NCBI GenBank assembly: GCA_005879815.1
Contig: VBKA01000060.1
Coordinates: forward strand, 1 to 12,066
Reading direction: 5' to 3'
DNA from: Chloroflexota bacterium
GTDB taxonomy: Bacteria > Chloroflexota > Limnocylindria > QHBO01
DNA length: 12,066 nucleotides
Part shown: piece by piece, positions 5,970 through 12,066 of the stretch
How positions within the stretch are numbered: the first letter of the stretch is position 1
Layout: the number at the start of each line of letters is the position of its first letter
Position numbers and translations under genes: made by a program
The notes under the pieces: model-generated
Databases searched by the model: none
Told to the model about the DNA's origin: nothing
What the model saw: only the letters and a program-made list of their open reading frames with translations

Positions 5970-7265
5970 CTAGCGGCGGCTGCCGGCCGAGCCGGCGCGT
6001 GGCCGGCGCCCGGCCTTCTCCTTCTGCGCGCCGTCGGGACCGCGGGCGCTGCGGTATCGATCCGCGATAAGGTCCCAGAGCCTCTCCGCAATCTGGCGCT
6101 TCGGGAGCATCGGCCAATCCGTCAGCGCACCTTCAGAACCGAAGACGGTCACCTTGTTCTCATCCGAGCCGATGGCGTCGAAGGGGCCACCAACCACGTT
6201 TCCCACGATCAGGTCGAGGCCCTTGTCGCGGAGCTTGCCAATGGCGTTGGCCTCGAGGTCCTGGCTCTCGGCCGCAAAGCCGATCAGGAACGGGCGGATG
6301 TCGGTGGGCATCTCGGCGACCTCCGCGATGATGTCCGGGTTCGGGACCAGCTCCACCTGCAGCTCGGCCCCGTCGCGCTTGATCTTGCGGCTGCTGGCCT
6401 GCTTCGGCGCGAAGTCGGCGACGGCGGCGGCCATGACCAGGATGTCGGCGCCGGGAGCCTCCCGCATCACCGCCTGCCGCATGGCCTGTGCGGTCGTCGC
6501 GTTCACCACGCTGACTCCGGGCGGTGGATTGACGCTCATCGCCCCGGCGATCAGCGTGACGGTCGCGCCGCGGTCCCGCGCCGCCTCGGCGATGGCGGTC
6601 CCCATCTTGCCGCTGCTCCGGTTGCCGATGAAGCGCACCGGGTCGATCGGCTCGCGGGTCCCGCCCGCGCTGACCACCACCCGCAGGCCCTCCAGGTCGC
6701 CGGCACGCTCAAAGAGCCGCTCGACGGTGTCCGCGATGGTGCCGGGCTCGGCGAGCCGCCCGATCCCCGTCAGCCCCGAGGCGAGCGACCCGACCTCCGG
6801 CTCGACGAGCAGGTAGCCGAACTCGCGCAGCGTGGCCACGTTGCGCTGCGTCGCCGGATTGGTCCACATGCCCGCATCCATGGCCGGCGCGACGACCACC
6901 GGGGCGCGGCTGGCGCAGGCGATGGCGGTTACCGAGCTGCTCGCCATCCCGATCGCGAGCTCGGCGAGCACGTTGGCGGTGGCTGGCGCAACGACCACCG
7001 CGTCCGCCGCCTCGGCGAGCTCGATGTGCGCGATCTGCTGCTCGGCGTCCAGGTCCAGGACGTCGCTCACCACGGGTCGATGCGTGAGGCTCGCGAAGGT
7101 GAGGGGCGTGACGAAGGCGGCCGCGGAGCGCGTGAGCGCCACGTCGACCGTCGCGCCGCGCTCCATGAGGCGCCGCACCAGGAGGACGGCCTTGTAGGCG
7201 GCGATGCTGCCGGTGACTCCCACCACGATGCGGCGGCCGGCCAGAGGACCGCGCTCCGGGCTCAC
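5970..7265 (-). CDS. coaBC: CoaBC: phosphopantothenoylcysteine decarboxylase / phosphopantothenate-cysteine ligase
   Basis: A 431-residue bifunctional enzyme for steps two and three of CoA synthesis from pantothenate. The N-terminal FMN-dependent CoaC domain (about 10-185) has VTGSIAAYK (17-25), the catalytic His at H80 in HIELAEAAD and APATANVLAELA (93-104). The C-terminal CoaB ligase (about 192-405) has SAGGTREPID (199-208), FIGNRSSGKMG (212-222), AAVADFAP (280-287) and the KIK motif (294-296). Two CoaC residues differ from the textbook. PxMNxxMW reads PAMDAGMW, with Asp at 130. The LACG substrate flap reads LASG, with Ser at 163 in place of the redox-active Cys (E. coli C158). The CoaB residues look intact. 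A basic, probably disordered tail covers about 405-431. It starts with GTG at 7265, overlapping the coaX stop as GTGA, so the two are translationally coupled. Confidence 0.95.
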   Translation of the reverse strand: MSPERGPLAGRRIVVGVTGSIAAYKAVLLVRRLMERGATVDVALTRSAAAFVTPLTFASLTHRPVVSDVLDLDAEQQIAHIELAEAADAVVVAPATANVLAELAIGMASSSVTAIACASRAPVVVAPAMDAGMWTNPATQRNVATLREFGYLLVEPEVGSLASGLTGIGRLAEPGTIADTVERLFERAGDLEGLRVVVSAGGTREPIDPVRFIGNRSSGKMGTAIAEAARDRGATVTLIAGAMSVNPPPGVSVVNATTAQAMRQAVMREAPGADILVMAAAVADFAPKQASSRKIKRDGAELQVELVPNPDIIAEVAEMPTDIRPFLIGFAAESQDLEANAIGKLRDKGLDLIVGNVVGGPFDAIGSDENKVTVFGSEGALTDWPMLPKRQIAERLWDLIADRYRSARGPDGAQKEKAGRRPRAGSAGSRR

Positions 7266-8107
7266 GTGCCACGGCCCCCCGTGACGGATTCGCGCTGCAC
7301 CGCGTCGCCCTGGCGGCGGCGGATCCCGTCCCAGGCATAGCGGATGCCGCGAAGCGTCAGGTCCGGCTCAACCGAGTCGATGCCCAGCACGTCCGCCAAC
7401 CACGGCTCGTACGTGTGCCCGCCGGTGGCCACCACGGTCACCCGCGCGGTCGCGGGGGAGCGTTCGATCAGCTCGCCGCGCAAGGCGGTCAACAGGCCAC
7501 TCACCAGCCCGATATACCCCAGGACCGTGCCGCTCTGCATGGCATGCACGGTGTTGGCGCCGATGGCGTGGGGAGGCCGGCGCAGCTCGATGCGCGGCAG
7601 CTTGCTGGCCGATCCGACGAGCGCCTCGAGCGAGAGAACCAGGCCCGGGGCGATGGCGCCACCGATGTACGCGCCCTCGGCGCTCACCAGGTCGAAGTTC
7701 GTGCTGGTGCCCAGATCGATCACGATCGCCGGACCGCCGAACTCGATCTTCGCCGCCAGCGCGTTGGCGAGCCGATCCGCGCCGGCCTCGGCGGGGCGGT
7801 CGATCTCGATCTCCAGGATCCCCTCCAGGCTGCGGGCGTCAACGATGAGCGGTGCCTGGCCGGTTTTCGAGCGGATCATGCGCGTGAAGGTCGTGGTCAG
7901 GGGCGGCACCACGCTCGCCACCGCTACCGCATCGATCTCGCCCAGCGCGTGCCCGTCGAGGCCCAGTAGCCCGTTCGCCAGGAGCGCTACTTCGTCATCG
8001 GTCGCCGTCGCCTGGGTCGTGCCTCGCCAGGAACCGACCAGCTCCGCCTCGTCGAAGAGGCCGAGGGTCACGTTCGTGTTCCCGATGTCGACGGCCAGGA
8101 GCTTCAT
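7262..8107 (-). CDS. coaX: Type III pantothenate kinase
   Basis: A 281-residue ASKHA-fold kinase that phosphorylates pantothenate, the first step of CoA synthesis. The phosphate loop is DIGNTNV (7-13). GADRLAN (109-115) and IDLGTSTNFD (130-139) carry the catalytic and pantothenate-binding residues. GGAIAPGL (149-156), IGANTVHAMQSG (182-193) and ATGGHTYEP (227-235) complete the family pattern. Length is slightly above the usual 255-265 because of a basic C-terminal tail. Type III enzymes are generally not inhibited by CoA and need a monovalent cation; that is family knowledge. ATG at 8107 is the first gene of the minus-strand coaX-coaBC-panC operon and has no Shine-Dalgarno. A -10-like TAGGAT lies 9 nt upstream, so the message is probably almost leaderless. 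Confidence 0.96.
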   Translation of the reverse strand: MKLLAVDIGNTNVTLGLFDEAELVGSWRGTTQATATDDEVALLANGLLGLDGHALGEIDAVAVASVVPPLTTTFTRMIRSKTGQAPLIVDARSLEGILEIEIDRPAEAGADRLANALAAKIEFGGPAIVIDLGTSTNFDLVSAEGAYIGGAIAPGLVLSLEALVGSASKLPRIELRRPPHAIGANTVHAMQSGTVLGYIGLVSGLLTALRGELIERSPATARVTVVATGGHTYEPWLADVLGIDSVEPDLTLRGIRYAWDGIRRRQGDAVQRESVTGGRGT

Positions 8108-8116
8108 CTGGCCGAC

Positions 8117-8122
8117 ATCCTA
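8117..8122 (-). promoter_or_regulatory. -10-like box for the CoA operon
   Basis: Read on the minus strand this is TAGGAT, 4 of 6 matches to TATAAT, ending 9 nt before the coaX ATG. Transcription would begin within about three bases of the start codon. No convincing -35 is visible 16-18 nt upstream. The arrangement resembles that before the HhH-GPD gene. Confidence 0.35.
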
Positions 8123-8160
8123 GCAGCCGCCCCCGGCGTTTCGGGGGCCGCGCGCTGGCT

Positions 8161-8176
8161 GGTCCATCGGTCCATC
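8161..8176. repeat. Tandem 8-bp repeat GGTCCATC in the divergent control region
   Basis: GGTCCATC occurs twice back to back (8161-8168, 8169-8176) between the divergent coaX and 8241 genes. It lies about 40-55 bp upstream of the coaX -10-like box and just upstream of the -10-like box of the plus-strand gene. The 11-mer CGGTCCATCCG at 8168-8178 recurs at 4988-4998, in the gap at the other end of the same operon. It could be a regulator site, but chance is not excluded. Confidence 0.35.
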
Positions 8177-8196
8177 CGTGCTCAAAAGGCCGGTGT

Positions 8197-8202
8197 TAGA
8201 CT
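8197..8202 (+). promoter_or_regulatory. -10-like box for the 8241 gene cluster
   Basis: TAGACT matches TATAAT at 4 of 6 positions and is the most AT-rich spot in the divergent gap. It predicts a transcription start near 8209, about 32 nt before the ATG at 8241. The -35 region is weak and overlaps the tandem GGTCCATC repeat, which is what one might expect of an activator-dependent promoter. Confidence 0.3.
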
Positions 8203-8240
8203 CGCCGACACCCCGTCGAGCGAGACAGCATCGAACCGCC

Positions 8241-8711
8241 ATGTCCGACGCGCGAGCCAAGCTGTACATCAACACCGGCGTCGTCACCGACAAGACCGAC
8301 ATCTACAACATCCTGCGCCCGCTGCTGAAGCAGACGGTGAGCTACGCGTACTACCGCGGGAACCAGGTCGAGAGCTCGGGGACCGGCTGGGTCGAGCGCG
8401 TGGTGGTGGACCATCCCGAGATCGCCAGCTACTTCACGCCCCTCTCGATCTGCGTCAATCTCGATTCCTTCGACTACCTCCAGTTCGACACCACCTCCGA
8501 ACAGCTCCTGGTCTACACGCTGGTCATCGGGTCGGAGCGGGTCGTGCTGGAGTTCGCCGCCTCCGCGCCACGCCTGGGAGCCGATGAGGCTGGCGGCCGC
8601 CCGCTGCCGCGCAACGCGGAAGAGCTGGCACGCGACCTGCGCTTCATCCAGATGGAGCTGATGATGTCGCCCGATGCGTCGGATGGCGCCGACGAGGACG
8701 AGGACGCCTAG
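8241..8711 (+). CDS. Hypothetical acidic protein, 156 residues
   Basis: I do not recognise a family. The protein is soluble, with no signal peptide or transmembrane segment. The opening LYINTGVVTDKTDIYNILRP (8-27) and the following aromatic stretch VSYAYYRGNQVE (33-44) look like a compact alpha/beta domain. A hydrophobic strand pair (LLVYTLVIGSERVVLEFAA, 89-107) follows. The end is a helix (126-143) and a very acidic tail, DASDGADEDEDA, probably disordered. I chose ATG 8241; an in-frame GTG at 8178 would put the -10-like box inside the gene. The M16 protease start lies 1 nt after this stop, so the two are almost certainly one operon. The protein may be a partner or substrate adaptor of the protease, by context only. 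Confidence 0.8.
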   Translation: MSDARAKLYINTGVVTDKTDIYNILRPLLKQTVSYAYYRGNQVESSGTGWVERVVVDHPEIASYFTPLSICVNLDSFDYLQFDTTSEQLLVYTLVIGSERVVLEFAASAPRLGADEAGGRPLPRNAEELARDLRFIQMELMMSPDASDGADEDEDA

Positions 8712-8712
8712 G

Positions 8713-10050
8713 GTGACCGTGCGCTCGGTGGCCCGCCGCCCGAGCGGGGAGCTCCCGTACGTGCGGACGGTGCTCGACAATGGGCTCCGCGTCGTCACCC
8801 AGGAGATGTCGCACGCACGGTCCGTGTCGGCTGCCCTGTTCGTGGGCGTCGGCTCGCGCCACGAGGACGAGTCCGCCGCGGGGCTCTCGCACCTTCTCGA
8901 GCACCTCGTCTTCAAGGGGACCGCGAGCTTCCCCGATCCGGGCAGCCTCTCCGAGCTCATCGAGGGCTGCGGCGGCAGCGTCAACGCCAGCACCGATCGC
9001 GAGCTGACCGCCTACACCGCACGCGTCCCGGCCTCTGCCGCCGCCACCGCCTTGAACGTGATCGGCGAGCTGGCCACGCGCCCGCTCCTGCGCGGCAGCG
9101 ACCTCGCTGCGGAGAAGCCGGTCATCGTCGACGAGATCCGCATGTACGTCGATTCACCCACCGATCACGTCTTCACGATCTTCGACGAGCTTCTCTTCGG
9201 CCGGCATCCGCTCGGGCGAGAGATCGCGGGGACGCCGCGCTCGGTGCGACGCGCGACGCGCGACGCCGCCATGGTGCACTGGCGCCGCTGGTACCGGCCG
9301 GGGGCGATGGTCCTGGCGGTCGCTGGGGCGATCGACCACGCCACTGTCCTGCGATTGGTCGAGCGCTGGTGGCAGACCGATGCTGGGGCGCCGGTCCCGC
9401 TGGCCGCGCGTGCCGAGCCGAGCGGGATAGCGCCGCTGGTCGCTCCGCAGTTCGGAGACGCAGGCTCGATCAGCGTCGCCCACCGTCGTCTGGCCCAGGG
9501 AAACCTGTGCGTGGGCATGCCTGGCCTGTCGCGCACGGACCCGGACCGATGGACCCTGGACCTCCTCGGCGCCGTGCTCGGAGACGGCATGAGCAGCCGC
9601 CTCTTCCTGGAGCTTCGGGAGCGGCGTTCGCTGGCATACGACGTCTCGACCTTCGCCGCCAGCTACTCCGACTGCGGGACGGTGGGGGTCCACGCGGGCT
9701 TCGATCCCGAGCGACTGGAGGACGTGGTCGGCGCGATCCTGCACCAGCTCGATCGCGTCGTGCAGGAGCCGGTGACCGCCGCGGAGCTCGAGCGTGCCCG
9801 CGCCTACACCCGGGGCAGGCTCGAGCTTCGGATGGAGGAGACGGGCGCCGTCGCTTCCTGGCTGGGGAGTGGCGAGATCCTGCTGCCGCGGATCCTCACC
9901 GTGGCGGAGGTCGTCGAGCACCTCGAGGCGGTCACCACCGACGACATGCTGCGCGTCGCCCGCCGCTACGTGGCCCCCAACCTCGTGCGCCTTGCATTGC
10001 TCGGTCCGTTCCGCCGCGGGACCCGGGTCGAACGCCTGCTTGCCGCCTGA
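8713..10050 (+). CDS. M16 family zinc metallopeptidase (processing-peptidase-like)
   Basis: A 445-residue M16B peptidase of the type related to mitochondrial processing peptidase and bacterial YmxG/PqqL-like proteins. The inverted zinc motif HxxEH is HLLEH at 60-64. The third ligand Glu is E141 in VDEIRMY, exactly 76 residues after the motif, so the zinc site is complete. GCGGSVNASTDRELTAYTA (85-103) is the usual strand. The second domain has GMSSRLFLELRERRSLAYD near 296-314, with the Arg and Tyr that bind substrate. It is therefore predicted to be active. There is no signal peptide, so it probably acts in the cytoplasm. I chose GTG 8713 because it follows the previous stop by 1 nt and has AGGA at 8701-8704. 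The open frame extends back to 8674, inside the upstream gene. Confidence 0.94.
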   Translation: MTVRSVARRPSGELPYVRTVLDNGLRVVTQEMSHARSVSAALFVGVGSRHEDESAAGLSHLLEHLVFKGTASFPDPGSLSELIEGCGGSVNASTDRELTAYTARVPASAAATALNVIGELATRPLLRGSDLAAEKPVIVDEIRMYVDSPTDHVFTIFDELLFGRHPLGREIAGTPRSVRRATRDAAMVHWRRWYRPGAMVLAVAGAIDHATVLRLVERWWQTDAGAPVPLAARAEPSGIAPLVAPQFGDAGSISVAHRRLAQGNLCVGMPGLSRTDPDRWTLDLLGAVLGDGMSSRLFLELRERRSLAYDVSTFAASYSDCGTVGVHAGFDPERLEDVVGAILHQLDRVVQEPVTAAELERARAYTRGRLELRMEETGAVASWLGSGEILLPRILTVAEVVEHLEAVTTDDMLRVARRYVAPNLVRLALLGPFRRGTRVERLLAA

Positions 10051-10057
10051 GCCGATC

Positions 10058-10939
10058 GTGGCGCCTGAGCAATCGCCTCCCTCGGAGGAAGTGCCCGCGG
10101 GCGAGAGGGACTCCGCGGCGGAGAACGGAGCCCCGCGCCAGCCGCAGCCCGGCGCGCAGCGTGGGTCGAGTGGACCGGTGGGGGAGGATGAGGTGTACTA
10201 CGTCGATCTCGTCTCCGACGAGCTCAGCCTGGCCAGAGCCCAGCTGTCGAGCGGGCTCAGCGCGCTGGCAGAGGCCGTCCTGGTCCGACGCGTCGCGCAG
10301 CTGCACGCCCAGGGCGAGGTCGCCCTCGATGAGCTCGACGCTGCCCGCGCGCTCCTCGCCGAAGCCCTCTGGAGACAGGGCCGGCCCATCGCGGCAGGCG
10401 CCTCCGCGGGTCGCATCCGATCGGGGAGCCTGGAGCGTCGCCGCCCGCTGGTGATGCTCATCGAGGCGGAGGCGCTTGCGGCCACGGGTCAGCTCGAGAC
10501 GGCGACCCGGCTGATGGAGCGCATCGTCGAGGAGGTGGGCGTCGACGACGCGTGGCGACTGCGCTCGGGGGTGGCGTCACGCCTGCCGTGGCCGACCCCC
10601 GCATCGTTGCGACCGCGGAGGCCTGTCCAGGTGCCGGTCGGCGGCGGGGACGCCGCGATGTCCGCAGGTGCCGACCCATCGCGCACGGCGGCGGCGCACG
10701 CTCGGCTCGAGGCGGCGCGGCAGGCCTACGCGGCGAGCGATCCGGAGCGAGGCGATCGGGAGCTGATGGTGGCCCTCCGGCTCGACGCCCGCATCGCACC
10801 CGAGGGCATCGCGCTGCTGGAGCCGACCCTTGACGACCAGTCGCCCACGGAGCGTCTGCTACTCTACGGCGACCTGCTCAGGGCAGCCGGTCGCGCTGCC
10901 GAGGCATCAGCCGTCTACGACCGCGCCGCGCGGACCTGA
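10058..10939 (+). CDS. Hypothetical TPR-like helical protein, 293 residues
   Basis: No specific family is recognised. Residues 1-45 are rich in Pro, Glu and Gly and probably disordered. Residues 48-108 and 128-170 are Ala/Leu-rich helical hairpins, with ARALLAEALWRQGRP (96-110) and EAEALAATGQLETATRLM (136-153) in TPR-like spacing. A basic Pro-rich linker (172-194) follows. A second helical block (208-293) ends in LLLYGDLLRAAGRAAEASAV, again TPR-like. TPR proteins bind partner proteins; the partner here is unknown. GTG 10058 lies 7 nt after the protease stop and is the first start beyond it. The frame is open back to 9794, but that part runs inside the protease gene. No Shine-Dalgarno and no signal peptide are seen. 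It is probably the last gene of the 8241 operon. Confidence 0.78.
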   Translation: MAPEQSPPSEEVPAGERDSAAENGAPRQPQPGAQRGSSGPVGEDEVYYVDLVSDELSLARAQLSSGLSALAEAVLVRRVAQLHAQGEVALDELDAARALLAEALWRQGRPIAAGASAGRIRSGSLERRRPLVMLIEAEALAATGQLETATRLMERIVEEVGVDDAWRLRSGVASRLPWPTPASLRPRRPVQVPVGGGDAAMSAGADPSRTAAAHARLEAARQAYAASDPERGDRELMVALRLDARIAPEGIALLEPTLDDQSPTERLLLYGDLLRAAGRAAEASAVYDRAART

Positions 10940-11003
10940 GCGATCTCGAGCACGCACACCCGGCGCGACTCCGTGCGCGCCACGCCATCGGTCCAAACGC
11001 CGC

Positions 11004-11010
11004 AGGAGAG
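11004..11010 (+). promoter_or_regulatory. Shine-Dalgarno of ndk
   Basis: AGGAGAG ends 9 nt before the ATG at 11020. It is the only strong, well-spaced ribosome binding site in the window. It contrasts with the weak or absent sites at the other starts and supports this start for ndk. Confidence 0.7.
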
Positions 11011-11019
11011 CCAGATCGC

Positions 11020-11484
11020 ATGGAGCGCACCCTGGTCCTGGTCAAGCCCGATGGCGTCCAGCGTGGGCTGATCGGCGAGATCCTGTCGCGGCTGGAACGC
11101 AAGGGCCTGAAGGTCGTCGGCCTGCGCCTGCTGCAGGTTCCCCGCGAGATGGCCGAGCGGCACTATGCGGTTCATGCCGGCAAGCACTTCTACGCGGGGC
11201 TGGTCGAGTTCATCACCTCAGGACCGGTTGCCGCCCTTGCCCTGGAGGGCCCGGACGCGATCGCCACCGTGCGGCGCGTGGTGGGCCAGACCATGCCGAA
11301 CGAGGCAGCACCCGGCACCATTCGCGGCGACCTGGGCATCAGCGGCCTTCGCAACCTGATCCATGCCTCGGACGCCGCCGAGACCGCGGTCTTCGAGCTC
11401 GACCTGTGGTTTCCTACGGGCGACCTGCTCGACTACCCCCGGGCGGTTGACGCCTGGATCGTGGCCGAAGAGCCGGAGGGCTAG
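11020..11484 (+). CDS. ndk: Nucleoside diphosphate kinase
   Basis: A 154-residue NDP kinase. It moves the gamma phosphate of ATP to other NDPs through a phosphohistidine, balancing NTP and dNTP pools in the cytoplasm. K9 in VKPDGVQRG starts the nucleotide site. AAPGTIRGDLG (96-106) and RNLIHASD (111-118) carry the catalytic His at 115, so the active site is complete. The C-terminus is somewhat longer than the usual 136-145 residues (FPTGDLLDYPRAVDAWIVAE). A strong Shine-Dalgarno fixes the ATG. The gene lies 80 nt after the TPR-like gene. Its stop codon TAG overlaps the stop of lepB on the other strand through the palindrome CTAG (11481-11484). Confidence 0.97.
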   Translation: MERTLVLVKPDGVQRGLIGEILSRLERKGLKVVGLRLLQVPREMAERHYAVHAGKHFYAGLVEFITSGPVAALALEGPDAIATVRRVVGQTMPNEAAPGTIRGDLGISGLRNLIHASDAAETAVFELDLWFPTGDLLDYPRAVDAWIVAEEPEG

Positions 11485-12066
11485 CTCCCGGCGAGTCCGG
11501 CGACGGGCGCACGCGCGCGGGCATTCGGCGACGGAGAGGATGGCGCGCCCTTCAGTCCGGCGTAGGCGGGACGTCGAACGAGACCGATCCGGTTGAGGGG
11601 GAAGTACCGGAGCCAGGCGCGACCGATGATCAGGTCGCGGGTGATGGGCCCGAATGTCCGGGAGTCCTGGCTCACCGTGCGGTTGTCGCCCATCACGAAG
11701 TAGCTGCCGGCCGCGACCGTCCACTGGGTCGTGCCTTCGGCATCCCGTGGGATGGTCGGCTCCGGCCGGCCGTTGATGTCCGCGTTGATGTACGGCTCGT
11801 CGAGTCGGACCGCCGCCCCTCCGGCGGGCGTGACATAGACGCGTCCGTTGTCGAGACGAACGCGGTCGCCGGGAATCCCGATGACGCGCTTGATGAACGG
11901 CACACCGCCCTCTGAGTAGCCGACCGGCGGGTTGAAGACCACGATGTCGCCTCGCTCGTAGTCGCTGAAGCGGGGGCTCACCTTGTCGATGAGGACGTAT
12001 TCACCCTCCAGGATCGTCGGCACCATCGAGTTCTGCTCCACCTCGAACGGCTGAGCGATGAAGTTG
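11481..12066 (-). CDS. lepB: Signal peptidase I, partial (N-terminus outside the window)
   Basis: Type I leader peptidase, which removes signal peptides from exported proteins at the outer face of the cytoplasmic membrane. About 194 residues are visible and the frame stays open to the window edge. The first visible residues, NFIAQPFEVEQNSM, are the start of the catalytic domain. The N-terminal membrane anchor and true start therefore lie beyond 12066. A GTG at 12041 is internal, since it would cut the conserved QPF segment. The nucleophile is Ser in NSMVPT (codon 12027-12029). The general-base Lys is in FIKRVIG (codon 11889-11891). GDNRTVSQDSR and FGPI complete the family boxes. The C-terminal tail is a low-complexity Pro/Ala/Arg stretch. 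Its stop overlaps that of ndk by 4 nt. Confidence 0.94.
   Translation of the reverse strand, partial: NFIAQPFEVEQNSMVPTILEGEYVLIDKVSPRFSDYERGDIVVFNPPVGYSEGGVPFIKRVIGIPGDRVRLDNGRVYVTPAGGAAVRLDEPYINADINGRPEPTIPRDAEGTTQWTVAAGSYFVMGDNRTVSQDSRTFGPITRDLIIGRAWLRYFPLNRIGLVRRPAYAGLKGAPSSPSPNARARAPVAGLAGS

Noticed and set aside
5865..7340. A 491-codon open frame on the plus strand opposite panC and coaBC
   Set aside because: It is a shadow of GC-rich coding on the other strand, rich in HDD/GRR patterns, with no motifs and no start context. coaBC and panC are unambiguous on the minus strand.
8129..8148. 7-bp hairpin GCCCCCG/CGGGGGC as a terminator
   Set aside because: It lies between divergent genes, where no transcript needs to end, and has no T tract on either strand. 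It is most likely a GC-rich chance pairing.
9794..10057. N-terminal extension of the TPR-like protein into the M16 protease gene
   Set aside because: The stretch is an out-of-frame reading of the protease coding sequence; GTG 10058 just after the protease stop is the sensible start.
12039..12041. GTG at 12041 as the lepB start
   Set aside because: The frame continues upstream with the conserved NFIAQPFEV segment, and a start here would leave the peptidase without its membrane anchor. The real start is outside the window.
1..12066. Search for tRNA, rRNA, CRISPR repeats, insertion sequences and phage genes
   Set aside because: No T-loop-like GGTTCGAATCC, no regularly spaced repeats, no terminal inverted repeats with a transposase, and no phage or toxin-antitoxin motifs were seen. 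Any claim of a mobile or defence system here would be unsupported.

Overview
The window is about 12 kb of very GC-rich, densely packed bacterial chromosome. It holds eleven complete protein genes, one more complete gene at the left edge and one signal-peptidase gene cut by the right edge. There is no trace of phage, insertion sequence, CRISPR, tRNA or rRNA. The gene set is housekeeping: thiolase, glutamate dehydrogenase, CoA biosynthesis, M16 protease, NDP kinase and leader peptidase. Few genes have a Shine-Dalgarno, many internal genes start with GTG, and the thiolase, LepB and CoaBC sequences have a particular style. Together these suggest a Chloroflexota lineage (Limnocylindria-like), but that placement is an inference from protein style and not from a marker gene.

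Layout, left to right. (1) 12-1193 (+): acetyl-CoA C-acyltransferase. (2) 1210-4302 (+): a promoter with a perfect TATAAT drives a three-gene run. It comprises glutamate dehydrogenase, an unrecognised 201-residue protein, and a stand-alone BioD-like/DRTGG protein that resembles the regulatory N-terminus of phosphotransacetylase. (3) 4338-4928 (+): an HhH-GPD-fold protein of the TIGR03252 type, with a -10-like box almost touching its start codon. (4) 4929-5111: a convergent gap holding a good terminator for the minus strand and two more hairpins. (5) 5112-8107 (-): a CoA operon transcribed coaX, coaBC, panC with GTGA overlap or 3-nt spacing. (6) 8108-8240: a divergent control region with a tandem GGTCCATC repeat. 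(7) 8241-10939 (+): an unrecognised acidic protein, an M16 zinc protease and a TPR-like protein, spaced 1 and 7 nt apart. (8) 11020-11484 (+): ndk, whose stop codon shares a CTAG with the stop of lepB (11481-12066, -).

The most interesting signal is in the CoA operon. The panC product has the PanC fold signatures and normal length. However, it carries substitutions at several positions that are near-invariant in pantothenate synthetases: the second His of HxGH is Gln, the Gln of VNPxQF is Val, the second Gln of KDxQQ is Arg, and SSRN is SAAN. In the neighbouring coaBC, the decarboxylase half has Ser in place of the catalytic Cys of the LACG flap and Asp in place of Asn in PxMNxxMW, while the ligase half looks intact. 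No panB, panD or panE is in the window. Either this lineage runs a re-engineered pantothenate/CoA route or these are clade-specific variants of normal enzymes; the sequence alone cannot decide.
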